This document shows, in pieces, positions 1 to 7,185 of a DNA stretch of 17,898 nucleotides. Origin of the DNA: Lachnospiraceae bacterium UBA5899. Lineage in GTDB: Bacteria; Bacillota; Clostridia; Lachnospirales; Lachnospiraceae. Within the stretch, counting starts at the first letter, position 1; the number at the start of each line of letters is the position of its first letter. A program made the translations under genes and the position numbers. The DNA is taken from contig DJEL01000046.1 of NCBI GenBank assembly GCA_002432425.1, positions 1-17,898 on the forward strand, in the 5' to 3' direction. The notes beneath the pieces are model-generated. The model made no database searches, had not been told where the DNA came from, and saw only the letters and a list, made by a program, of their open reading frames with translations.

Positions 1-40
1 CATCATCCCTACAAACCCGAATTTGGCTTGCCTTTCTTAA

Positions 41-76
41 AATCAAAAAAATAAATAGTTGACTGCTAATCAACTG
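41..76 (-). terminator. weak possible terminator after hsdM
   Basis: Past the hsdM stop, the minus strand has AGTTGA (70-75) and TCAACT (57-62) around a 7-nt loop, followed after five bases by a run of T (44-50). The stem is only 6 bp and AT-rich, so termination would be leaky. The extreme left edge (positions 1-6) has ATG codons on the minus strand after GTAGGG, which might begin a further gene, but too little is visible to call one. Confidence 0.2.
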
Positions 77-102
77 CTCATTTCTGTCTGACATATATTC
101 CT

Positions 103-1605
103 TTATTTATTCAGCAATTTCTCTAATTCATCCATTTCCTTGCGGATTTCTTCCTCAATGGCACGGATATTGGCCATAATTTCTGAAGTTGGAGGATATT
201 CGACGGCAACATATTCTACTTCTTTGTACTTATTGATACTGAGGTCATAGCCATTGTCCACAATATCCTTCTTGGGAACCATGAATGATTTGTCTGTGCG
301 CTTTCTTTCAATTTCTTTATCCAGATTCTTAAATCGTTCAATAATGTCAGGTATATCATTATCGGCAATGGGAGTCCGTTTATCATCCAAACTAAATCCA
401 TCTGCCGTCATATCATAAAACCATACATGGTCTGTTCCGCCATGCTCTGTTTTTGTGAAAATCAAAATTGCCGTAGACACTCCCGCATAGGGTTTGAACA
501 CACCGGACGGCATGGAAATAACAGCCTCTAATCTCTGATTTTCCACAATTTCTTTTCTAATGGCCTTGTGCGCTGTAGAAGAGCCAAACAAAACGCCATC
601 CGGAACTATACATGCACAACGCCCACCAATTTTTAAAATTCGTAAAAACAGAGTTAAAAACAGAAGTTCTGTTTTCTTCGTATTGCACACTTTAAGCAGA
701 TCTCCGGACACAGATTCTGCATCAAGACTTCCCTTAAAAGGAGGATTTGCCAATACAAGCGTATATTTATCTTTATCTGCGTTTTGATCTGATAAGCTGT
801 CCCTATATTCAATGCACGGATTATCAATTCCATGTGTCATCATATTCATGGCGCCGATACGGAGCATTGTCCGGTCCATATCGTAACCATAAAACATATG
901 ATTCATAAAATGGTCTTTTTTCTGCTTATCGTAGAAAATTTCCGCCTTTTTCTTTTCCTTCAGATATTCCCCGGCAGTAACTAAAAATCCTGATGTTCCG
1001 CACGCAGGATCGCAGATTGTTTCATCACTGGAGGGGTCCATCATTTCTACCATCATTCGTATAATATGTCTTGGTGTTCTGAATTGTCCATTGCGTCCCG
1101 ACTGTGCAATTTTAGAAAGAAGATATTCATACACATCTCCTCTCACATCGGCTGTCTGCACTTCATTCATCATTTCATAAATTTCATCCAATGAATCAAC
1201 AACCTTAGACAGAACTAATGGGGTTGGCAATTTAAAAATAGCATCATCCATATATTTAGAATAAGCACTGTTCTTATCACTATGTAAAGTTTTGATAAAC
1301 GGGAATACCCATTCCTGCATGACAGTATACATTCTGTCTGCCGGAAAATCATGAAAAACTGACCATTTAAGCTGTGCCCCGTCAATTGTTCTGTCTCCGA
1401 CTTTTACCTCTCCAGAGAAAATACTTTGATACGGAAGACCAAGCATAGCACTCTCTTTTGCTCTTATATTGTCAGAATCATCCAAGTCATGTATAAACAT
1501 CAGATACGTGATTTGTTCAATAACCTCTAAAGGATTTACCAATCCACCGGCGGCAAAAATGTCCCATAATCCATCAATTTTGTTTTTCAGTTCTCCCGTA
1601 ATCAT
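103..1605 (-). CDS. hsdM: type I restriction-modification N6-adenine DNA methyltransferase subunit (HsdM)
   Basis: This 500-residue protein is a class I SAM-dependent N6-adenine methyltransferase of the HsdM family, the modification subunit that works with a specificity subunit HsdS. Visible motifs are the SAM-binding DPACGTSGF near residue 200 and the catalytic NPPF near residue 287. An N-terminal helical part (residues about 1-150) fits the HsdM_N domain, and length is normal for the family. The open frame extends 10 codons upstream to a TTG at 1635, but the ATG at 1605 has GGAGAG seven bases before it and starts MITGELKNKIDGLWD, a typical HsdM beginning, so I use it. No hsdS or hsdR is visible here; partners could lie beyond position 1. 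It has its own promoter, is separated by 114 bp from the nucleotidyltransferase gene, and sits in AT-rich DNA. Family call is firm; whether it is part of a complete system is unknown. Confidence 0.93.
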   Translation of the reverse strand: MITGELKNKIDGLWDIFAAGGLVNPLEVIEQITYLMFIHDLDDSDNIRAKESAMLGLPYQSIFSGEVKVGDRTIDGAQLKWSVFHDFPADRMYTVMQEWVFPFIKTLHSDKNSAYSKYMDDAIFKLPTPLVLSKVVDSLDEIYEMMNEVQTADVRGDVYEYLLSKIAQSGRNGQFRTPRHIIRMMVEMMDPSSDETICDPACGTSGFLVTAGEYLKEKKKAEIFYDKQKKDHFMNHMFYGYDMDRTMLRIGAMNMMTHGIDNPCIEYRDSLSDQNADKDKYTLVLANPPFKGSLDAESVSGDLLKVCNTKKTELLFLTLFLRILKIGGRCACIVPDGVLFGSSTAHKAIRKEIVENQRLEAVISMPSGVFKPYAGVSTAILIFTKTEHGGTDHVWFYDMTADGFSLDDKRTPIADNDIPDIIERFKNLDKEIERKRTDKSFMVPKKDIVDNGYDLSINKYKEVEYVAVEYPPTSEIMANIRAIEEEIRKEMDELEKLLNK

Positions 1606-1637
1606 TAGTTTTCTCTCCGTTCCTTTGTGTTTCAAAA

Positions 1638-1660
1638 TATTAGTTACTCTTTCACTAATA
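1638..1660. repeat. inverted repeat at the hsdM transcription start region
   Basis: TATTAGT (1638-1644) and ACTAATA (1654-1660) form a perfect 7-bp inverted repeat with a 9-base spacer. It begins two bases downstream of the predicted -10 box of hsdM, so it would cover the transcription start. This position suits a repressor site or a 5' mRNA hairpin. No candidate binding protein is identified. Confidence 0.45.
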
Positions 1661-1662
1661 AC

Positions 1663-1691
1663 ATTATCTACCTGACATTATATTATTTCAA
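1663..1691 (-). promoter_or_regulatory. sigma-A-type promoter of hsdM
   Basis: On the minus strand, TTGAAA (1686-1691) and GATAAT (1663-1668) are separated by exactly 17 bases. The start would fall near 1656, about 50 bases before the hsdM ATG. A direct repeat of TCGAA lies just upstream (about 1696-1710). Confidence 0.6.
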
Positions 1692-1719
1692 TCGTTTCTT
1701 TTCGACAAAGTTCGACTTT

Positions 1720-2427
1720 TCATGTTTTCGCATATACTGTCCGGTCAATTATTCGTCTAAGCAACCATCCATTACCAAATTCCCTGTAATACACTTCATT
1801 AACAGCCTCTATATAACAAATATAAGAAGGATGATTATCCATATCCTGTCTGGATAAATACATATTTTTCTTATCTAAATATGTTTCTCTGACTTCTTCC
1901 CAGTAATCCGGTTTTAATGCCCGTTCTTTTTCTTCAATTCCTCTGGTGGAGGGGCCTTGCGCCCAGTAATACCTATCAAACCATACATTCCCCGTCTTTT
2001 TATGTATCAACCTATACCAGTTTCCCCCATTATCATCTCTCGTAATGCAAATATCTATGCTGAATGGTGTTTGCTTTCCTTCCTTTAACCTAACTTGCTT
2101 GGTGGTAATGGCTGAAGTTGAATCGTCGCAATTCTTCCACCCATTATATTCCAGTACCTCATTGAATGCTTCCATAACTATATTCTTTAATTCCTGCCCA
2201 TCCCGGATAACATCTATATCGTCTGCATGGTCAATCCACAAATTAAAGTCATAATCTATGGCTTCTCTTTCATTTTGCGTAACCAGGCCTCTTTTCTTGC
2301 TGCCTACAACCGACATTCTGGAATAAATTCCATAATGCTTCAGGTTCTGCACTAATTGGTTGACTATATCAGCGCATATACGATAGGATTCTTTCAAGAA
2401 AACTTTGTCTTTCACATAATGATACAT
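1720..2427 (-). CDS. nucleotidyltransferase-fold protein (GS...DxD), function unknown
   Basis: The 235-residue product shows the signature of the polymerase-beta-type nucleotidyltransferase fold: Gly42-Ser43, then Asp58-x-Asp60 in IDYDFNLWI, and a third carboxylate Asp125 in FSIDICI. These are the expected metal and nucleotide ligands, so it is probably active. The family includes nucleotide second-messenger synthases (CD-NTases, OAS-like), tRNA-modifying enzymes and antitoxin or toxin NTases. This one is short and has no obvious partner domain, membrane segment or signal peptide. The rest (residues 130-235) is aromatic-rich and matches nothing I can name. Start: ATG with AAAGGAG seven bases upstream. 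It has its own promoter, sits 103 bp after the small unknown gene and 114 bp before hsdM, and shares their AT-rich composition. The fold is well supported by motifs; the substrate is not known. Confidence 0.8.
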   Translation of the reverse strand: MYHYVKDKVFLKESYRICADIVNQLVQNLKHYGIYSRMSVVGSKKRGLVTQNEREAIDYDFNLWIDHADDIDVIRDGQELKNIVMEAFNEVLEYNGWKNCDDSTSAITTKQVRLKEGKQTPFSIDICITRDDNGGNWYRLIHKKTGNVWFDRYYWAQGPSTRGIEEKERALKPDYWEEVRETYLDKKNMYLSRQDMDNHPSYICYIEAVNEVYYREFGNGWLLRRIIDRTVYAKT

Positions 2428-2483
2428 AATATTCTCCTTTCAAATCCCACACCTTCCAGATAGCTTTACTGCTAAATCATTGT

Positions 2484-2512
2484 AGAATACCAGAATCTTT
2501 GTTGTATTGCAA
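2484..2512 (-). promoter_or_regulatory. promoter of the nucleotidyltransferase gene
   Basis: On the minus strand, TTGCAA (2507-2512) and TATTCT (2484-2489) have a 17-base spacer, with an extended -10 TG at the right place (CTGG before TATTCT). This makes the nucleotidyltransferase gene an independent unit from the ATPase pair upstream. Confidence 0.6.
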
Positions 2513-2530
2513 GAACTTTTTTATTACATG

Positions 2531-2962
2531 TTACGGCACAATCTTCCCACTCTTAATTAATTCCTGAATTTCCATGCTTTCAGCATTTAGGCTTCCCATA
2601 ACAAGACGCAGATAATCTCGCAAAATAATCATATCCTGTCTGTCCAAGACAGTGATAAACCGATTTGCCGTTAATCCATCATCCCATAGATGCACTTCCC
2701 ATTCCATACTTATATCCGCAATCTCCTGCTTAGGCATAACAGATATTCCACTTTCTCCTTCCTGAGCATAACATTTTGGATAAAAAACAAATTCGAAATC
2801 CGGTTCTGTCAGTTCCATTCTCTCCGTCTTTTTTATTTTACCGGAAAGTAATGCATTTATATTATTTTCCAACTCTTCTATTTCACATGCTAAAAGCACG
2901 GGATCCCAACTCTTTGAATAGTCAATGCAGTTAAAAAAAGTAAAGTGATTTCTCCCCCTCAT
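2531..2962 (-). CDS. small acidic protein translationally coupled to the AAA/PD-(D/E)XK gene, unknown function
   Basis: I do not recognise this 143-residue protein with certainty. It is soluble, without signal peptide or membrane segments, and is rich in acidic and aromatic residues. Landmarks are DFEFVFYPK near residue 58 and a compact W-V-LWDDGLTAN...LDRQDMIILRDYL stretch near residues 87-117, which looks like a mixed beta-sheet followed by a helix. The layout recalls small immunity-type proteins, but that is only an impression. The open frame could begin at a GTG at 2989; the ATG at 2962 is chosen because GGAGGAG precedes it by eight bases and it overlaps the TGA stop of the ATPase gene as ATGA. 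That overlap implies coupled translation, so the protein probably works with, or restrains, the ATPase-nuclease. It ends 103 bp before the nucleotidyltransferase gene, which has its own promoter. Confidence 0.82.
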   Translation of the reverse strand: MRGRNHFTFFNCIDYSKSWDPVLLACEIEELENNINALLSGKIKKTERMELTEPDFEFVFYPKCYAQEGESGISVMPKQEIADISMEWEVHLWDDGLTANRFITVLDRQDMIILRDYLRLVMGSLNAESMEIQELIKSGKIVP

Positions 2963-4845
2963 AATATTTTCTCCTCCGCTCTCACGCACGCCTTCTTTCC
3001 CGAAAAAGCAATGCCGTATTGCAAGATTTCCGTCACTCCCTGTGCCATCATATCCGCATCATACTGCTTGTCGTTTATCTGCTTCAACGCTGCATCCGCA
3101 AGCCTGCTTAATTGTTCTTCCGTACAATCTTTTCCTGCCTTCAGTTCTATCAGAATACCCGGCAGCAACTTGTTAAGCGGCAGCATTTGGATATCAAAAC
3201 GACCGTTTCCTGCCTCTCGATTGGATATAAGACGATACTGATTATTAAGCATTGCGCAAAGCCCCAGAATCAGTCCATGATAAAATGTTTCATTTGCTGC
3301 ATCATGAAAGCTGACCGTCTGGAGTAAAAATTTTTCAAGCAGTTCTTTCAGCTTGGAAATATCCATAGTATAAATTGCTGTCTGGATGGCACTTGCCGTT
3401 GCCTGCGGAATCATATTTTCAAATTTTGAAAGAATTTCTTTGCTGTATACATAGGAAATTTCTTTATTGGGAAGTGCTACTTCACATATATAATCACCGC
3501 CGAAGGTCTGATCGTTCGTTATGGTCTTCAAATAACCGGTTACCAGCAGAAAACTGTAAACTGATGCCGGATTATTCTGAATCTGCGGATAGATTACCCC
3601 TGTATCAATATTGGTGACAATGGATTTTCCCTGCAACAGGGATTCCAGTTTCTCATAGGTTTCCATTGTGGCATTATTCAATACTTCGCTGATAATGTCA
3701 TTACTTCCGGTCGATTGCCAGAAAGCCCGTGGAACACATTCATTATTAAAATACCCAATAACGGACCATGGATTAAAGATCTCGGTCTTTCCGAAACGGT
3801 AACCGTCATACCACTCACAAATTTCATCATACTTTTCCGGTACACCGTAATACTCCGCCATTTCCCGTACTTCTTCCGGCGTAAAACCAAAATACTCACT
3901 GTAACGATTGTCCAGAATAGAATTTATCTTCAGGTTATTGAGCCCGCTGAAAATGCTTTCTTTTGCCACACGCAGAATGCCTGTCAGAAAGCCATACGAC
4001 AAATGAGGATTGTCCTTCAGACCACCGGAAAACAGAGCTCTCATAAAGTCAATAACTTGGTCATAATACCCGCGGACATGTCCTTGCTGAATCGGTGTAT
4101 CGTATTCGTCAACAATAATAATCGGTGCCACTCCGTAATGTGTATGAAGCATTCTGGATAAATTTAAAAAAGTAAATGCCACATCATTTTCATTCGCTTC
4201 TCCGTTCAACATACTTGTAAGGTATTTTTTTTCATAGGCACTTATTTTATCACTATTAAGCAGTTCGCTGTGTCGTTCAATCTCATTTCTGATTATTTTA
4301 TAAATAAGGTCATAGGCATTTTCCCAGTCGTCACATTTGACATCCTTAAAGGTCACATAAATAACCGGATATTTTCCCTGATAATCTTGATATTCTTTGC
4401 CACACCTCCAGATTTTTTTGTCCTTGAAATATACGGAAGTATCCTCCTTGGAACGTTCAAAAAAGACGCGCAGCATATCCATGTTTAATGTTTTGCCAAA
4501 TCGACGCGGACGGGTAAATAGAGAAACCTGCGGACGTTCATCAATAAAATCCCGAATCAGTAATGTCTTATCCACATAATAATATTCATCGGATGCTTTG
4601 CGATAATCAGATATCCCGATAGGCAGTGGCAGCTTCTTACCTGTTAATTTTTCTTCCGTACCGGGAACTCTGTTTCTTCCTTTCAGGCGCTTATCTGCCG
4701 GTTTTTCTGTTTCATTCGGAATCAGCCACCGCTTATTGTCTTTATAGGCGCCCGGAATTCTGCCCTCTTTACAAAGAACATTGATTCTTCGTTCTGTAAT
4801 ATTCCATTTCTCAGATGCTTCTCTCGTTGTCATAAACTTTTCCAT
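2959..4845 (-). CDS. HTH - AAA ATPase - PD-(D/E)XK nuclease-fold protein (AAA-ATPase_like/DUF1703 family)
   Basis: This 628-residue protein has three parts. Residues 1-45 form a MerR/excisionase-like winged HTH (TTREASEKWNITERRINVL... followed by a GRIPGAYKDNKRW wing). Residues about 75-400 are an AAA-like ATPase with P-loop RPRRFGKT (112-119) and Walker B IIIVDEYDT near 245. The C-terminal region is a PD-(D/E)XK nuclease-like domain with the Asp of GRFDIQ near 550 and ELK near 567. All key residues are present, so it is probably intact. The family is widespread in gut Clostridia and Bacteroidetes, often in many copies, and has no settled function; defence or mobile-element roles are proposed. 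Start: ATG with AAGGAG eight bases upstream. Its promoter carries three copies of a 13-bp palindrome, and its stop overlaps the next gene by ATGA. Self-regulation by the N-terminal HTH is my inference. Confidence 0.92.
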   Translation of the reverse strand: MEKFMTTREASEKWNITERRINVLCKEGRIPGAYKDNKRWLIPNETEKPADKRLKGRNRVPGTEEKLTGKKLPLPIGISDYRKASDEYYYVDKTLLIRDFIDERPQVSLFTRPRRFGKTLNMDMLRVFFERSKEDTSVYFKDKKIWRCGKEYQDYQGKYPVIYVTFKDVKCDDWENAYDLIYKIIRNEIERHSELLNSDKISAYEKKYLTSMLNGEANENDVAFTFLNLSRMLHTHYGVAPIIIVDEYDTPIQQGHVRGYYDQVIDFMRALFSGGLKDNPHLSYGFLTGILRVAKESIFSGLNNLKINSILDNRYSEYFGFTPEEVREMAEYYGVPEKYDEICEWYDGYRFGKTEIFNPWSVIGYFNNECVPRAFWQSTGSNDIISEVLNNATMETYEKLESLLQGKSIVTNIDTGVIYPQIQNNPASVYSFLLVTGYLKTITNDQTFGGDYICEVALPNKEISYVYSKEILSKFENMIPQATASAIQTAIYTMDISKLKELLEKFLLQTVSFHDAANETFYHGLILGLCAMLNNQYRLISNREAGNGRFDIQMLPLNKLLPGILIELKAGKDCTEEQLSRLADAALKQINDKQYDADMMAQGVTEILQYGIAFSGKKACVRAEEKIL

Positions 4846-4861
4846 ATAGGGTGCTCCTTGT

Positions 4862-4874
4862 TTGTTCGGAATAA
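4862..4874. promoter_or_regulatory. operator copy 3 of the ATPase promoter (imperfect)
   Basis: TTGTTCGGAATAA differs by one base from the perfect palindrome TTGTTCGGAACAA found twice upstream. It lies in the leader, three bases before the AAGGAG ribosome binding site (4854-4859), so a bound protein could also block translation initiation or elongation of RNA polymerase. Confidence 0.6.
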
Positions 4875-4886
4875 TCGTTTGTCTAT

Positions 4887-4915
4887 ATTATACCTATTGT
4901 TCCGAACAAAATCAA
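4887..4915 (-). promoter_or_regulatory. promoter of the HTH-AAA-nuclease gene
   Basis: On the minus strand, TTGATT (4910-4915) and a consensus TATAAT (4887-4892) are separated by exactly 17 bases. The spacer itself is a perfect operator palindrome plus four bases, and the -35 lies inside the arm of a larger palindrome. A start near 4880 gives a leader of about 35 bases. Confidence 0.8.
4897..4909. promoter_or_regulatory. operator copy 2, inside the -35/-10 spacer
   Basis: TTGTTCCGAACAA is a perfect 13-bp palindrome (arms TTGTTC and GAACAA, single central base). It fills 13 of the 17 spacer bases, so occupancy would exclude RNA polymerase. CCTA precedes it, as it does copy 1. Confidence 0.7.
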
Positions 4916-4943
4916 CCTATTGTTCGGAACAATAGGTTGATTT
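4909..4943. repeat. 35-bp palindrome with operator copy 1; possible terminator of the upstream vWA gene
   Basis: Two perfect 17-base arms (4909-4925 and 4927-4943) surround one central base, beginning eight bases after the stop of the vWA gene. The centre holds operator copy 1, TTGTTCGGAACAA, at 4920-4932, and one arm contains the -35 box of the next promoter. As minus-strand RNA it folds to a long hairpin followed by TTGTT, so weak termination of the vWA transcript is plausible. Centre-to-centre distance to operator copy 2 is 23 bp. Confidence 0.75.
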
Positions 4944-4950
4944 CACTTGC

Positions 4951-6579
4951 TTACGCAACATATTCTTTTATGGCATCCTCAATTGCCTGATACCGGGACG
5001 AATTGAGCACCGACAGCAAAGACTCGTAGGGGTCTTTTTGTGTCCTGTCCGCTGCTATCTTCATGGCATTCTGGGAAAAACCGGACAAAAGGCACAGGCC
5101 TTCTTCATTGTCCACCTTGGGAATGGTGTCCGTTCTGCCGCACACATTCCAGAAGATAAGACGCGGCATCCGGTAGCCGTTTTCTTCGTATTTTGCGGCA
5201 ATTCTTTCAAACAGCCCATCATTTACAGGCTTTCGTCTGGTGGGGGACCAACTGTTGTTTCCCACAGCCCAGTCAAACTCCATATCGGAGATGACGAGCA
5301 CCTGTTTAGGCAGTTCTTCTCTGGGCACCTCCCGACTTTTTGCCATGTCAAGAATCAGGTTAAACACAGCTTCAATGTTGGTGTTTGCCACCTCGTCATG
5401 GGCAAACATGATTTCCATTTTGTCCTTCAGGCTGGTGTTGTCCTTCAAGTCGATAAACTGCGGGTGTTCACTGAAGGTAATTGCCTTGTTGTGAAATACC
5501 CCTTTTAACTGCTCTGCAAAGTAAATAGCAAGGGAGTTGCAGACCTCAATGGCACTGACAGAACCGCTGCCGGAAGCAAAGGAAAACATGCTGCCGGAGC
5601 CATCCGCCACCACAATGGCATCCTCCAGGCCCCAGTCATTAGTGAAGCCGTCGGTCAGGATTTTCTTCCACATTAATTCTGCCAGAAGATCATCCTTCAG
5701 CCCCGCCCCGCAGGGAGCGTTTTTCATAAATCGATGTACGATTTCATAGGGCATCAGACCGCCTGCATTCAGTTTTCCTTCTCCTGAAAGAACACTTTCA
5801 AGGTATGCTGTCCTTCTTTCCAAGTCATGCCTTGCAAACGCCCTGTCATATTGAAGATTTGCCTTTGCGGGCACCTGTTCATAAGCAATACTCTTCCAAT
5901 CGGAAGCGGACATTTTCGTTTCCACTACGTTTCCGTAGGCTCTTAACCGGGACAGTGTCTTACGGTATTCTTTCTGCGACATCTTAAAATGGCGGCAGAG
6001 TTTTCCCGCATATTCCCTTGTTTTAGCAGAAGATGTGTTGATGCTGGGAAGCCACTTGGCAAGTAAAGAAATAGGTGTGCCGCATTTCATGGCTTCCAAA
6101 TCTCTTTTTAGCTGCTCCTTATAAAAAGCTGCCACGTCAGCGGCAAGGGGCGTGTCCAACAGTACAAGCGCATCATCAAAGCGTCCGTATTGCGGAATAA
6201 AGGGTAGAATTGCCTGCGCAATCTTGGGCTGGGATATGGCGAGATATTTCAATCCGATACGGAAAGTTCTTCTTTCTCCCATTCCTTCCAAAATATCCCT
6301 TAAAAAGAACAGCCACTTTACGGCATACTTGGGGGACTCATGAAATGCTTTTATGTACCCTTCGATGATTTCGCTCTCGCTTCGTTTTCTCAAAGAAGAA
6401 ACCTTGAAATTCAAATCTAACAGTGCTTTTGTTGTGGTTCGGTAGCCCACCGCACCGTTTTCGGTTACGGATGTATTTCCGTAATTTTTAGCAAAACGGA
6501 CAACATGAGCTTCTGTGGTATCCACTTCCGCAATCTGCTGGTCCATATGTGATTCGTCATACCAAAATGCTCTTTTCAT
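4951..6579 (-). CDS. TROVE/Ro60-like protein with vWA domain (DUF2828-like)
   Basis: The 542-residue protein has an N-terminal helical-repeat region (residues about 20-310), including TENGAVGYRTTTKALLDLNF, the kind of opening seen in DUF2828/TROVE-type proteins. A C-terminal von Willebrand A domain carries an intact MIDAS, DGSGSM near residue 326, a TFSE strand and SDMEFD near 425. Ro60/TROVE proteins are ring-shaped RNA-binding proteins that, in bacteria such as Deinococcus, bind Y RNAs and assist RNA degradation and stress survival. A similar RNA-scaffold role is inference here. No RNA ligase (RtcB) or nuclease gene is adjacent. Start: ATG with GAGGAGG five bases upstream. A 180-bp gap separates it from the XRE gene; I could not assign a confident promoter there. 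The family call is good; the ligand is unknown. Confidence 0.85.
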   Translation of the reverse strand: MKRAFWYDESHMDQQIAEVDTTEAHVVRFAKNYGNTSVTENGAVGYRTTTKALLDLNFKVSSLRKRSESEIIEGYIKAFHESPKYAVKWLFFLRDILEGMGERRTFRIGLKYLAISQPKIAQAILPFIPQYGRFDDALVLLDTPLAADVAAFYKEQLKRDLEAMKCGTPISLLAKWLPSINTSSAKTREYAGKLCRHFKMSQKEYRKTLSRLRAYGNVVETKMSASDWKSIAYEQVPAKANLQYDRAFARHDLERRTAYLESVLSGEGKLNAGGLMPYEIVHRFMKNAPCGAGLKDDLLAELMWKKILTDGFTNDWGLEDAIVVADGSGSMFSFASGSGSVSAIEVCNSLAIYFAEQLKGVFHNKAITFSEHPQFIDLKDNTSLKDKMEIMFAHDEVANTNIEAVFNLILDMAKSREVPREELPKQVLVISDMEFDWAVGNNSWSPTRRKPVNDGLFERIAAKYEENGYRMPRLIFWNVCGRTDTIPKVDNEEGLCLLSGFSQNAMKIAADRTQKDPYESLLSVLNSSRYQAIEDAIKEYVA

Positions 6580-6629
6580 AGTTACCTCCTCATGTTGTCC
6601 GTATTTTTCTACCAGACGCAGATAAAATG

Positions 6630-6651
6630 AAATTTCCCAAGGAAAAAATTT
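6630..6651. other. hairpin-forming stretch in the gap upstream of the vWA gene
   Basis: In the 180-bp gap between the XRE and vWA genes, AAATTTCC-CAA-GGAAA with a following AAATTT can fold into a hairpin interrupted by a short bulge. The rest of the gap shows no clear -35/-10 pair. It may be part of a leader or a small RNA, but support is weak. Confidence 0.2.
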
Positions 6652-6759
6652 TTCTTCGTGATTTACTGTAATTTGTATTGATTGCTGTACGCGTCTGTCT
6701 GTTGTTTATGTCCTTATGATATCCTGTGAAATGCCGGATGTCGAGCAACCGGTGGTTCA

Positions 6760-7029
6760 CTAAGCTGCAACGTTTTTCCCGAACTGGCAGGAAGAAGCCA
6801 CCGGAGTTTCTTCCACTAAAAGTTCTGACGGATTTACCTGATACAACATTGCCAGCGCTACTAAATTATCCGCCTGTGGAAAGCATTTTCCGTTTTCCCA
6901 TTTATACACGGCCTGGGTCGATTCAAAGCCCATGTATTCCACAACCTGTTTCACGGAAATCTTCCGCTGCCTGCGGATTTCTTTCATCCGTTCTCCGCTT
7001 GCTACAATGTCAAAATGCGGTCTCTCCAT
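6760..7029 (-). CDS. XRE-family (Cro/CI-type HTH) transcriptional regulator
   Basis: An 89-residue protein made almost entirely of one Cro/CI-type helix-turn-helix: ERMKEIRRQRKISVKQVVEY, then STQAVYKWENGKCFPQADNL as recognition helix and following turn, ending near residue 68 with a short tail. Such single-domain proteins bind operator DNA as dimers and control nearby genes. The open frame begins at an ATG at 7050, but that ATG sits directly before AAAGGAGGAG, which is clearly the ribosome binding site for the ATG at 7029 (MERPHFDIV); the longer start is rejected. It lies 156 bp after the metallophosphoesterase and 180 bp before the vWA gene. Its targets cannot be told from the sequence; neighbouring genes are the simplest guess. 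Confidence 0.87.
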   Translation of the reverse strand: MERPHFDIVASGERMKEIRRQRKISVKQVVEYMGFESTQAVYKWENGKCFPQADNLVALAMLYQVNPSELLVEETPVASSCQFGKNVAA

Positions 7030-7185
7030 ATGGTATCTCCTCCTTTTCATGATGCGTTCTGCGAAAACTGACTTCCCTTATGCCGGTATATTTTTTGTGC
7101 GTTTTCCTTTTTTGCGCAATTCAACAAGTGCTCTTTCGGCTTTTGGCTCACTGGTATTCTTTGCAACTGCGATATGCTTTTTTCT

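Noticed and set aside
6734..6753. CCGG-TTGCTCGACAT-CCGG resembling a tRNA T-arm downstream of the XRE gene
   Set aside because: The loop is too long for a T-loop and no acceptor, D or anticodon arms can be found, so no tRNA or tRNA-like gene is called.
7093..7185. 31 open codons in frame after the metallophosphoesterase TGA, with a Lys/Glu-rich sequence
   Set aside because: An open run of this length is expected by chance about one time in five; no start codon with a ribosome binding site and no sign of stop-codon read-through.
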